DNA from: Nanobdellota archaeon
GTDB lineage: Archaea > Nanobdellota > Nanobdellia > Parvarchaeales > Parvarchaeaceae
Direction: 5' to 3'
Assembly: GCA_021794235.1 (NCBI GenBank)
Contig: JAJYRE010000019.1
Span: 1-58,283 of the forward strand
Length of the DNA: 58,283 nucleotides
Below are positions 33,052-44,600 of this stretch, piece by piece. How positions within the stretch are numbered: position 1 is the stretch's first letter; each line of letters opens with the position of its first letter. The position numbers and the translations under genes are program-made. The notes below the pieces were generated by a model. That model was given only the letters and a program-made list of their open reading frames with translations. It did no database searches and was not told the origin of the DNA.

Positions 33052-34008
33052 ATGGAACTATCCGAATATTTTTCCTTTAAACTAAAGCCGAGACCACCCT
33101 ACAACGTGACCCTTACTATAAAGAAGCCTGCAGGATGGGATCTTTTTACCCCAGAAGAGATGATGGAAGGGGATTCTCTCTACACCGCCCTGTATGTAGG
33201 CTCAGTACCTGTTGGGCTGAGGATATACGGGAACACGAACGCCAGGGATCCCGTTTTGAAGATCGTCGCATACACACAAAAACGGGCGGACAGCAGACTT
33301 AGAAGGGAGATCAAGGAATCTCTTGCGTTCCGTCTAAATGTAAACGGAGACCTGTCAGAATTCTATAGGTTCGCATCTAAAGACAGCATACTAAGACATG
33401 CTGTAAAAGACCTGTACGGAATGCACGACACTATAATGGCAAACCTTTTTTCAGCCTGCATACTGGGAGTGTGTCTGCAGATGGCCCCCCTGAAGAGGTC
33501 ACAGCAGATGATGGAGAATATACTGACAAATTACGGAAAGACTCTAAAGTTTTGTAATAAGACAATGAGACTGTGGCCGCTACCTTCTGATATACGGAAG
33601 ATAGCGACTAGTACGCTCGCCAAAAAATGTAAACTCGGATACAGGGCAAAATTTATTACGGGCATTTCAAGAGTCCTTAGCAAGGGAGACTTTCCCCCGG
33701 TAGAAATAATCAGTCAAATGACTGGCGAAGAAGCGAAAAAGAAGGTTATGGAGCTCCCGGGCATAGGCGATTACGCCTCGGACATAGTCCTTCCCCACGG
33801 CGGTTTTCCCATAGACGCATGGTCGGTAGAGGTATTCGGAGAACTGTTCTTCGGCAAGAAACCTAGCGAGAACAGATCGGCTATAGAACGCGTCAAAAAT
33901 GCGGGAATAAAAAGATTCGGCGGGTGGAGCTGGATGGCTTTCTTCTACGTAGTAAACGACCTTGGAAATCTTTCCAAAAAACTGGGCGTTAATCTACGGC
34001 TGGAATAA
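33052..34008 (+). CDS. AlkA-like DNA glycosylase (HhH-GPD superfamily)
   Basis: 318 aa. The helix-hairpin-helix is MELPGIGDYASDIVLPHGG (about 233-251), followed by the catalytic Asp in FPIDAWSVEVF, the hallmark Gly/Pro-Asp arrangement. No Lys sits at the OGG/EndoIII position, so the enzyme should be monofunctional, excising alkylated or other damaged bases without cutting the strand. The N-terminal ~110 residues match the extra domain of AlkA/OGG-type enzymes. Start at ATG 33052, just after the small membrane protein. Confidence 0.85.
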   Translation: MELSEYFSFKLKPRPPYNVTLTIKKPAGWDLFTPEEMMEGDSLYTALYVGSVPVGLRIYGNTNARDPVLKIVAYTQKRADSRLRREIKESLAFRLNVNGDLSEFYRFASKDSILRHAVKDLYGMHDTIMANLFSACILGVCLQMAPLKRSQQMMENILTNYGKTLKFCNKTMRLWPLPSDIRKIATSTLAKKCKLGYRAKFITGISRVLSKGDFPPVEIISQMTGEEAKKKVMELPGIGDYASDIVLPHGGFPIDAWSVEVFGELFFGKKPSENRSAIERVKNAGIKRFGGWSWMAFFYVVNDLGNLSKKLGVNLRLE

Positions 34009-34047
34009 ACAATGAGATATTTAAGTTATAGACTCTTAATTAATAAA

Positions 34048-34770
34048 ATGAACACGAACGGGTTGGTCAGCCTTCACTTTGATATGGGAGGACTGCCAAT
34101 GACCGACAGCTCGACAGATAACCAGCGGCCTAATCCCGACATCTCAGAACACAGAAGAACCCTGGATATATTACTGATACATTCCATGTCCTCAACGAAT
34201 AAAGATCTGGGACAGTTATACAATGTGCGGCATTCGTACGCTTTCCGCGAGCCGAATCTTTACAACGGGGAAGTGTTCGACGACGTGCGTATCATAACAA
34301 GGCGTGTGAACAGAGTGTCTACTATGGAAAATTTTCTAGGCTACAAGTTTAATTTTATGGATAGTGTGAATGTAACAGCACCAGCCAATCACCTTATAAA
34401 ATCAGAATATCTGATGGGCGCTTTTCCTGTCGATACTTACAAGAATGGGCGCGAGATCGTAAAGAAGTACGTCCTATTAAGTCACTTCGGGCTTGAATTC
34501 AGTTCCATGGACGCGACTATGAAAACCCATGACATAGACGTGACACTGTTCTATAGAAGAACTGGAAACACGCTCATGGCAAGGGTTGTTTACGACAGTG
34601 AACTTGTCATAAATGTTGACAGCAGAGGGCGCTACAGCATACGAAAAGCCGGGTTGTCAGGCGTCTTTCACAGCGAGTCTAGTGGAAACCTACTTTCTGA
34701 AAAAGACCAAACGCTATCCGTGGACACCGCTACTCCGATAAGGATAAGCGCCGAACAGGACCGCCTTTGA
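34048..34770 (+). CDS. Protein of unknown function, about 240 aa
   Basis: Three in-frame ATGs compete. ATG 34012 lies upstream of a TATA-like ATTTAAG. ATG 34048 lies about 26 bases after that element and fits leaderless translation. ATG 34099 has GGGAGG at 34086-34091 before it. I chose 34048. The protein is soluble, with beta-rich central parts (MDATMKTHDIDVTLFYRRTG, then LMARVVYDSELVINVD) and no clear motif. The TauE/SafE gene starts four bases after the stop, so the two may be linked. Family unknown. Confidence 0.55.
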   Translation: MNTNGLVSLHFDMGGLPMTDSSTDNQRPNPDISEHRRTLDILLIHSMSSTNKDLGQLYNVRHSYAFREPNLYNGEVFDDVRIITRRVNRVSTMENFLGYKFNFMDSVNVTAPANHLIKSEYLMGAFPVDTYKNGREIVKKYVLLSHFGLEFSSMDATMKTHDIDVTLFYRRTGNTLMARVVYDSELVINVDSRGRYSIRKAGLSGVFHSESSGNLLSEKDQTLSVDTATPIRISAEQDRL

Positions 34771-34774
34771 ACCT

Positions 34775-35557
34775 ATGTTAATAGCGTTTGTAGTAATACC
34801 TCTTTTTGCAATGGCTGTTGCATTCATAAGCAACATGGCGGGACTCGGCGGGGGCGCACTGCTGGTTCTCTTTTTCCTGTACTACCTCGGACTCGGCTCC
34901 GTAGCCGCCGGCGGCCTCAGCCTTATCAGCATAGCGACCAGCTCCATAGTTGGATCTTCATCCAATATAAGACAGGGTCAGGTAAGCATCGGATTATTCA
35001 AGGTTCTGCTTGTATTCTCCTCGATAGGGATAGTACTCGGATCTGTACTCAGCCTAGTGGTCCCAACCGACATATTCAAGGGGATATTCGGCTTCATTCC
35101 GATATCCGTCGGGATAGCGTCAATCATTCTTATCCTAAAAGACAGGAAATTCAAAAAATATACAGAACCCAAGTCGTATTTTGACAGAGGTGTAACTTCG
35201 GCCGCTCTGGTCGCTGGAACTTTGTCCGGATTCACAGGACTGGGCATTGGAGGTATTACCGGGACTTACCTGACATCCATGCGCAGAATGAAGCCAAAAC
35301 TGGTATTTTCAACAATAGTCTTTACCATGATAATCACATCCATGCTCGGAGGGCTCATACATCTCGGGTCATTTAATTTTCCCCTGGACACAGTACAGTA
35401 TATACCTCTGCTTATGGCCGGCGCCGCAGCAGGCGGTTTCATAGGGGCAAGAGTGTCGGGAATCGTAAAATCTAAGTCCCTTAGGATGTTTCAGGCGGTA
35501 ACTCTTATAATTATCGGTATAATCGCCGTTTCCATATATTTGGTTACTCACATCTGA
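34775..35557 (+). CDS. TauE/SafE family membrane transporter
   Basis: 260 aa with about eight hydrophobic segments arranged as two halves. Each half starts with the family's glycine-rich motif: NMAGLGGGALLV near residue 20 and GFTGLGIGGITGTYL near 150. The family moves anions such as sulfite or sulfonates across the membrane. Substrate and direction are not known here. It may be co-transcribed with the unknown gene before it. Confidence 0.85.
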   Translation: MLIAFVVIPLFAMAVAFISNMAGLGGGALLVLFFLYYLGLGSVAAGGLSLISIATSSIVGSSSNIRQGQVSIGLFKVLLVFSSIGIVLGSVLSLVVPTDIFKGIFGFIPISVGIASIILILKDRKFKKYTEPKSYFDRGVTSAALVAGTLSGFTGLGIGGITGTYLTSMRRMKPKLVFSTIVFTMIITSMLGGLIHLGSFNFPLDTVQYIPLLMAGAAAGGFIGARVSGIVKSKSLRMFQAVTLIIIGIIAVSIYLVTHI

Positions 35558-35592
35558 CGTAGGCTGTTAAAAAATAAGTTATTTGGAAAACG

Positions 35593-35620
35593 TTATAAAC
35601 TAAAAAGTTGTATTTTTAGT
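35593..35620 (+). promoter_or_regulatory. Promoter with overlapping inverted repeat, giant surface gene
   Basis: TATA-like TTATAAAC (35593-35600) overlaps an inverted repeat with arms ACTAAAAA (35599-35606) and TTTTTAGT (35613-35620) around GTTGTA. The expected transcription start falls at the right arm, about 30 bases before ATG 35650. It could be an operator or a hairpin at the 5' end of the mRNA. Confidence 0.5.
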
Positions 35621-35649
35621 ATCATATCAATTATAATACAAATGATAAT

Positions 35650-38600
35650 ATGGCTAAACGCAGCAGACATAGTACTAAAAAACATTATAATGTGCATTTC
35701 ACAGCATTTTTGATAGTCCTTGTCATCATGTTTATTGCTTTGTTCTTTCTGGCTACTCAAAGCAATCTCTTGAACGTCAATGTACTCGGCCTTGTGACAC
35801 AGACTATACACAGCATTATCTCTCCACCGCAGAACATAAGCACTTCACCACCATCCAATACAACAAACACAACCCTAATCACCCCAAGGTTTACGCTTTT
35901 CTATGAAAAGGGTCTGCCATCATCCACATTATGGTCCATCTCCTCCGGTACAAACATCCAGTATTCCAACGTGAATCTGATAAACTTCTCTTCAACCGGG
36001 GCATTAGTATCGTTTACGGTCAATAAGGTAATAATAAACGGCTGCGTGTTTACACCAGTACCTTTTTCTGCAGCCACCGCGTCCGGCTCCACAAATCAGA
36101 TAGTCTTCTCATCCAGCTGTACAACTACGTTTACAGAGTTGGGGCTGCCGAATGATACTGCGTGGGGGATGTCTTACAGCAATCTAACCAGAAACAGTTC
36201 TTCGGATTCCATAGGCTTTGATACCGGCTATGGGACTTTCAATTTTAATGTATTCCAGTCATCAAATTCGAGTTGTGCGTATGCACCATATCCCTTATCC
36301 GGCAGTCTTCAGGCAGGATCGTCCAAAACAATAGTCTTCCTGTCTTTATGCGCAAATTCAACAAATAGCGGAGTAGTATTTGCAGAGACCGGCCTGCCAA
36401 CCGGATATAACTGGAGCGTTACTTATGATAACACAACTCTGAGTTCAGTTAATCCATTTATAAAATTCAGCACAGTATCAGGTCATATTTATCCCTTCTT
36501 CAACACATCATCAATCAATAGAAACGGCTGCGTGTTTACGCCAAGCCCTCAGAGCGGAGGAGCTATCCCAGGAGAAACTGTAGCAATAAACTTCACATCC
36601 GAGTGTAACACCTCATTTCAGGAGACCGGCCTGCCATTCGGCTTAAACTGGAAAGTGTCTTATAACGGCTTAACGGAATCTTCAAACAGTACCTCCTTAA
36701 ATTTCAACACATCCTACTCAACTTCTCCCGCAACAGTAAACAACGTAATCGTCGGTAACTGTACATACATCCCATCTTTGAATTATTCCGGTAGTATCGC
36801 ATCAGGATCGGCGGTCAGCGTACTCTTCAAATCCAGCTGTGTTTCAACTTTTACGGAGAAAAACCTGCCGAGCGGTCTATCTTGGACCGTAAATTATGAT
36901 AACAAGGTAGTAACATCATACTCTAACAAGATCCAAGTCATTACTCCCAACATAACAACTAACTTCACCATAGAAACAACTGTTAATGGCGGTTGCATAT
37001 ATACCCCTACTCCAAATAACGGGAACCTCAGCAGCGGTTCCGGACAAAGTGTAGTTTTCGCACAAGCGTGTCATACTGTTTTCACATCAACCGGTCTGCC
37101 ATCAGGAATTTCCTGGGCCGTAGAATACGATGGGAGCACAAGAGACGGCGGGTATAATTCTTCTATAGAATTTCCATACTACGCAAACACTACTTTTGGA
37201 TTCAATGTTTCTACAATACGCTTAGGCAACTGTACTTACACCCCTTCACCCCAGAATGGAACTATACAAGGGGGTGCACTCCAGAATATTGTATTCAGCG
37301 CGGCCTGCAGTACTAGTTTCTATGAGAGCGGCCTACCATCAGGGGACTCCTGGGCTGTAACATATGACAATAATACACTATCATCAACATCAACATCCGT
37401 TGTTTTCAATGGAATAAACGGATCCTATAAATACAATTTATCGGATGTCCCAATCTCTGGCGGCTGTTATTACGCACCAAGCCCTTCCTCCGGAACGCTT
37501 ACAGCAGGGTCGAATATTAGCATACTGTATAGTAACGTGTGTACTACTACCTTTATAGACCCTGGCCTCCCACAGGGGGCAAACTGGACGGTGACGTTTG
37601 CAGGCGCAACTAAACACACTTTGCAGCAGAATGTCTCATTTGTTCTATCACCTGGAAAGTATTATTATCAGATATCACAAACATCGTTCGGGGGATGTAC
37701 CTACGCACCAAATGAGACGTCCGGTTCCACGAGTGTCGGCCAGGATGTGCATGTTACATTCAACCTCACCAGCTGCGATACGGTATTTAGTGAGAGCGGT
37801 CTGCCTTCCGGTTCCTCATGGCAGGTGAAATATGACGGCAGCAGCGTTGACTCGCAGTCGAGTTCTATATCCTTCAACAATCTACCGGGCAATTACAGCT
37901 TCTCTATAAGTCCAATCGTGCTAGGAACATGTACCTTTGCGCCAAACGAGTCCAGCGGCGTCATCGGGGCGGGTTCAACGCCTGCAATTCATTTTAACAG
38001 TTCCTGCTACACTGATTTTTACGAGAACGGCCTACCATCAAAAAGCCTATGGACCGTAAACTATTCGGATAAAAACACATCATCAGTGGGTACCTCCATG
38101 TCAATAAGCACCCCTTACTCCACTTATCCATACTCTGTCTACAATATCAGCGCAGGCCCCGACTGCTATTACATACCACAACCTTCGACAGGAACGGATT
38201 CGGCCGGTACATCCGTAACAATAACCTATGTAAGGGAGTGCGTCTCTACCTTTAAGGAGACCGGACTCTACGCCGGAACTCCCTGGTCCGTTGTGTATAA
38301 CGGGATAAACGCATCTTCAAGGTCTTCCAGCATATCCATACTTGGGGTCCCAGGAAACTACTCGTATAAGATAGTAAATGCTTATGGCTACGGATGCGAG
38401 TTTGTCCCTAACGAGACCAGTTCATCACTCGTTTCTGGGAACAACGTCAGTCTGAGTTTCAACGCGACTTCGTGCACCACCACTCTAACTGAAAAGGGTC
38501 TGCCATCCGGACAGTCTTGGAATGCTACCTTTTTGGCATTTAATTCCACCAATAGCAATACAGTATCCTTTGTTACAGGAGCCGGTAATTACAGTCTTTT

Positions 38601-41600
38601 AGTTCCACACCTTAACCTCAGTAATTGTATATTCGAAGCCTCTCCCCCGTCTGTTATTAGGGCAGGCACATCACTCAATCTTCAATTCCACGCTACATGT
38701 TATTCGAATATAACAGAGAGCGGCCTTCCCAACGGAACCAAATGGACTCTGAACCTGACTCCATCGTACAACTCTCTCGGATATCAGACATATCCGGACC
38801 AGGTATACTCAACCCAAAAAAGTTATATAGAATGGATCTCGGTAAACAGCACAAGAAATTTTGTAATAGACACTATTCCTATAAATCAAAAGTGCCACTA
38901 TGAACCGCAGCCATCATCCGGAAGCGTCACTGCTGGACATAACATGCACATCTCGTTCTACAATAGTTGTATAACGAATTTCTATGAGAAAGGCCTGCCT
39001 TCAGGCTCAAAATGGGCCGTCGACTATAACGGGATAAACGCAACCTCAACCTCAACTATAATATCGTTTACTACAGCAGTCGGCGTCTATTCTTTCAGGG
39101 TATACGGCGTGATATTTGGCGGATGCTATTATCTGCCAAACATGACATCCGGAACGATAAATTCCAGTTCTACTATAGGGATAGGTTTTGTAAAAAAGTA
39201 TTGTACCACCCTCTTCACAGAGAGCGGCCTTCCAAGCGGATACAAATGGAATGTTACATATAATTCAACAGTGCTATCATCCACCTCCTCATCAATATCC
39301 TTTAATACAACGCCATCCTCTTCAGCATTGTCTTATGTAGTGTCACCTACACATCTCAGTTCTGGCAACTGCTACGTTAATATTACATCCGGAAACGGTA
39401 CGGCCGTTCCCGGTTCGACAGTGTCGCTGCAGTATATAAATTCATGTGAAACAACATTCACGGAGGCTGGGCTGCCTTCTGGTGATACCTGGACCGTAAG
39501 CTATGGAGGGTTCACTAACAGCTCATCCACTTCTTCCATTATAATATATGCACTGCCCGGTGCTCACACCTTTACCCCTTCCATCGTAGGTGCCGGCAGC
39601 GGATGCTTCTACCAACCCTCACCCGTTTCAGGCAGTCTGTCTGCAGGCAGTTCCTCTTCAATAACATACTCTTTGGAGTGCAATACGACATTCACTGAAT
39701 TGGGTCTTCCAGGATCTGCACGTTGGAGTGTGGACTTCGGAGGTTCTAACCATAGTGCGACATCTTCTTCGATAGTATTTACAACATCTACCGGCAGCAA
39801 CAGTTTTACCGTTCCAAGTGTAAATTTTGCTTCCTGTTCTTACCTGCCGTCCCCCTCATCCGGCACCAGTGTAGCAGGGGGCAACACTACAGTCTCGTTT
39901 ACAGAAAACACCTGCAATACTACATTTTATGAAAAGGGTCTGCCGACCAAAACTACGTGGACGATAAAATACGATGGTATACAGGTATCCCCTTCGAATA
40001 ATAATATCACACTGACGACACCTGCCGGCATATTCGTTTTGGACGCATACAAGGTAAAAATATCTGGATGTGTGTACTCTCCGAGTACCTATTCCAGTGA
40101 CATAGCTGCAGGATCGCAGTTCACTATCGACTTTACAGCTTCATGCTCGACAAACTTCACAGAGAGCGGCCTTCCTCCTTCAACATACTGGTTTGTAGAT
40201 TACAACGGCACATCAGTTTCATCAAATACATCTATGGTTTCAATACCCAGCCAGAACGGTATTTATTCATACAGCGTTGCATATGTCGGTAACTCCAGCT
40301 GCTACTATTCCCCATCACCGTCTTCCGGTAACCTGGTGGCAGGCTCGGCTCTCGGTGTAACGTATACCGGGGGATGTACGACAACTTTTTACGAGAATGG
40401 GCTGCCACTCAACACAAACTGGACCGTAAGCTATAATGGATCCTCCTTGCATTCAACTGCCAGAAGCATGCAGTTTGTAACGGGTCCTGGAAACCACTCG
40501 TACAGCATATCAAACATAACTGTAGACAACTGCCTATATGTCGGCGTGCCCTCATCCGGCAATGCATCGGCAGGATCAAGTATCACGGTGGTGTTCAATC
40601 AAACCGAATGTAGTACGGTATTCAAGGCCAGAGGCTTAGCCAGCGGACTTAACTGGACCATAAACTTTGGCGATTCCAATTACACACAGTCATCTTCATC
40701 AGTCACAGTGACAACAAGACCCGGTCCGGTTAATCTTACAGCATATTCGATAACTAGTAACAACTGTACATTCAACCCATCGCCATCGTCTGCCAAGATA
40801 GCTGCAGGATCATCGATATACATAAACTACACCTCATCCTGTATAACCTCTTTCGTAGAAAAGGGTCTGCCGTCAGGGATAACCTGGAGTGCCAAATACG
40901 ATGGAATTACAAACTATTCTTCTACAAGCGGCATTAGTATAACATCGATATATGGAAACTTCACTTTTAATATTCCGCGTATCCAGGTATCTGCTAACTG
41001 CTATCTGACTCCTAATCCGGATACCGGACATTTGGTTTCAGGAGGCGCCGTATCGGTCAATTTTTCTACGTATTGTCTTTCTCAGTTCTCGGAGAGCGGC
41101 CTTCCCACCGGTCTAAAGTGGTCGGTAACCTACGATAGCATTACAAACTCATCGAATTCTGCAGATATGTTGTTTAATGTACTGTCCGGAAATTATTCCT
41201 ATTCTATAAAAGCTATAAAGGATGGGAATTGCTTCTACACTCCTAATTCATCCAGCGGATATGTAAATGCAGGCGGATATACCAGTGTAAAGTTTACGGA
41301 ATCTGCATGTACCTCCTATTTCTCGGAGAGCGGCCTGCCTTCTGGAACTTTCTGGAATGTAACATTCGATTCGCTGATAAACACCTCCACAAAACCGATA
41401 ATACAGTTGAACACCTCCAATGGACAGTATCCGTTCTCGATACCAAGCCAGATAGTTGCGGGATGCACATACGTGCCTGTTCCAGCTTCTGGTGATATTG
41501 GTGCCGGTTCAAATACCTCTATTACATTCAATCGTGACTATTGCATTTCCCATTTCAATGAGATCGGGCTACCTAGCGGTTTTGACTGGAATGTTACATT

Positions 41601-44600
41601 AGGTCCATTCAATGAAGTCTCAAACACATCCGCGATTTCATTCAATACGACTTATTCCACTTATTCGTACTCTACCGCAACTATAAAATACGGGCAGTGC
41701 GAGTTTATACCAAACAGCACCTCCGGGTCTACCGCAGCCGGTTCCACCGTTAATATAGCTTTCCAGAGTATATGTAAGAACTATTTCTTTGAAAGCGGCC
41801 TTCCAAACGGTTACTATTGGCATGTTTCATACTACAATACCACTAAATTGCCAACCACATCAGAGGTTGAGTTTACAACGGCATACGGCAAATTCAATCT
41901 TTCCATATTACCCACTGTGGTAAGCAACTGCGGATTTACACCAAATGTTACTAGCAGATCTCTAGTGTCCGGATCAAACCTATCAGTTACTTTCGTTAAT
42001 TCGAGCTGTCAAGAACCTGTTGTCATCCCTATATCGTTTTACAACCAAAACAATGTAACCCTCCCCAATGGTTATCAGCAGAAACTTGTTTTCGATTCCT
42101 TTAATTATTCAAAATATGAAAACGCCAATCTGTCTAATATAATGTTTACTTATGCAAACGGTACCGTCGTACCATCCTGGCTGGAATCCGGCAACTCTAA
42201 CACCTCGAATGACACCGTATACTGGTTTAAGCTTGCAGGCATCCCATCGGAGCGGGGCCTAACCATACATATGATTCTCAACCAGTCCTTCAAAAAATAC
42301 GCAGTGGACTTTAACAACCGCACCACTGGAGAAGCACAGCAGCTCGCTCCTTCATATGTAAACTACAGTGATATACAAAACGTGATGAAAAGCGGCCTGA
42401 TTTACCAGATATACTACGATTCCGGAAGTACAAGCTCCGGTGTTAGCACCGCTCAGGAGTCAGCTCTTTATAATGCTTCGATATCTAGCAGTACTACCAT
42501 ATCAGTGGGGGGGCAGTCCTTTATATCATCCACTCCTCTGTTCGTCGTACCGGGATCTACAAGCTCCCAGAACGTAGATGGGACCACCAGGAATTATGTC
42601 ATCAACAACTTGCAGGGAGGGTATTCCGGAGGGGCAGGCTTTCCAAACCCTCCTGTTGCCAACTATGGAAATGCCTTTATGATAAAGGAAATAGGTTTCA
42701 TCGCTTTAAACAGGCCTATACAATTTTCCGTTGATATAGACGATGGAGGAGCACTGGGAATCTCTAATTCAACCGGCAATGCATATTCCTGGCTCGGAAG
42801 CAGTTCTGTAAATCAGGCAAATATCCTAAATGAATGGGTGTCAGAGAGTGCTACCGTCCATTCATCCAGCCCTGTCAAGACCGGCGATTATGGCCTTGAA
42901 TACAGCTATATAAACCAAGGAGGTCCAGGGTACTGGAGTCTTTGGTCAAACGCCTCTTTGGGCTATTATTATCCGCTTGTTTTGGTAGATAATCTATCGG
43001 CTGGAACTCTTGTTAATACCTCCCTTTACACTACAACTGTTACAGAGACTGGTCTCCCTGCAGGATATAACTGGACTGCCTCATACGATGGAATCAACAA
43101 ATCAACAACATCTGGTTCGATATCGTTCAGCACAGTTTCTGGCAGCCATAACCTATATATAAGAACATTATCAAATGCATCATCAACACCAAATTGCACT
43201 TCTACTTACACACCGAATATCACACATTCAACTGAAACTGCTGGTACTACTACTCAAATTAAATTCTTCTCATCGGAGTTTTGCACGACATTATTCTTAG
43301 AGAAAGGTTTGATAGGAAGCCCGGCAAGTAACTCATTTTGGTCTGTAGCTTTCGATGGTAAGAATATTAGCTCCGCTATACCCAAGGTCTCGGTTCCTAA
43401 GGATATAGAAAGCTACAAAATTTTAAAAATCAAAAATTTACAAAATGTCTCAACAGTTCCTCCTCTCCAGCAGATGGTCAATGTCAGTAACAACATCTAC
43501 TCAGGTCTAGCCGCATCAAACTTCCAGAACGTGGAATTCTTTTATATAAACGGTACAGTTATACCTAGCTGGCTTGAAAACTACAGCTACGGTAAATACT
43601 CTGTATACTGGCTTGACCTTGGCACTATACCAGCCAACTCATCTATCAGTATATATATGGGATTCGCCCCCAACTCAACAAACGTATTGAACAATCTTAA
43701 TACGAGTATATCCTCTCAGCTTGGCCCTTATCCGCAGCCTTCAACTGGTTCTCAGTTACCTGCACGGCTAAGTGAAAACTATACCTCTTGTGGTAATTTC
43801 TTTGATATGGAAGAGTACCCAAATGGTGGAGGTCCAAACCCTAGTCCGAACAATATGATATGCTCATGGGTCGGCGGGAATGTTAATATTTATATGGCAG
43901 GAGGGAGCGGTGGTTACTCAGGATTGGGTATAACCGGAGTTTCAAATGGGAAGAACTATTACAGTCATTTCTTTAATACGCCATATTGCCTTAGCTCTTA
44001 CGGTTCAGTTTATTTACCGCCCGGTCAGTATAAACTAACTACTTCTAGAGGAAATGGGGGCGGCAGTTGTGGTCCCGGTGGTTTCATACTCACGGCACCT
44101 ACTATACAGATTTCTTATCCCAACAATATCATGCCGACTGCATTATTCATTTATCCAACAGTGGCATTTGGTGATGGTGCAATAAATGGGGCAATAACTA
44201 TATCAGATACACCATATAGTAATTATACTGCTGCAGCGTCAACTAATCTGTCGTGCTCTATAGCACCTGCATCAGTTACGGCAGGTTCCACGTTTTTGTT
44301 TACTGGATGGAATTGTACGAGCACTTTTGTGACTTTGAATATTCCTAGTGGATATCATTTCTCCGTTACGTTTGATAATGTTACAAGAAGCGGCAGAACC
44401 GGATCACCCCTGAACTTATCTACAATATCGTATACCGGATTATACAACTATAATGCAAGCACGCCATCTATAGGGTATAACACTTCTGGAAAAACATATG
44501 CTGGTGTTACAACACAGTTGTCGGAATGGTCGGTAACCAAACAATTTATAGAGACTGGTTTACCTGTGGGGGCCACCTGGTACGTAAATTACAATGGAAC

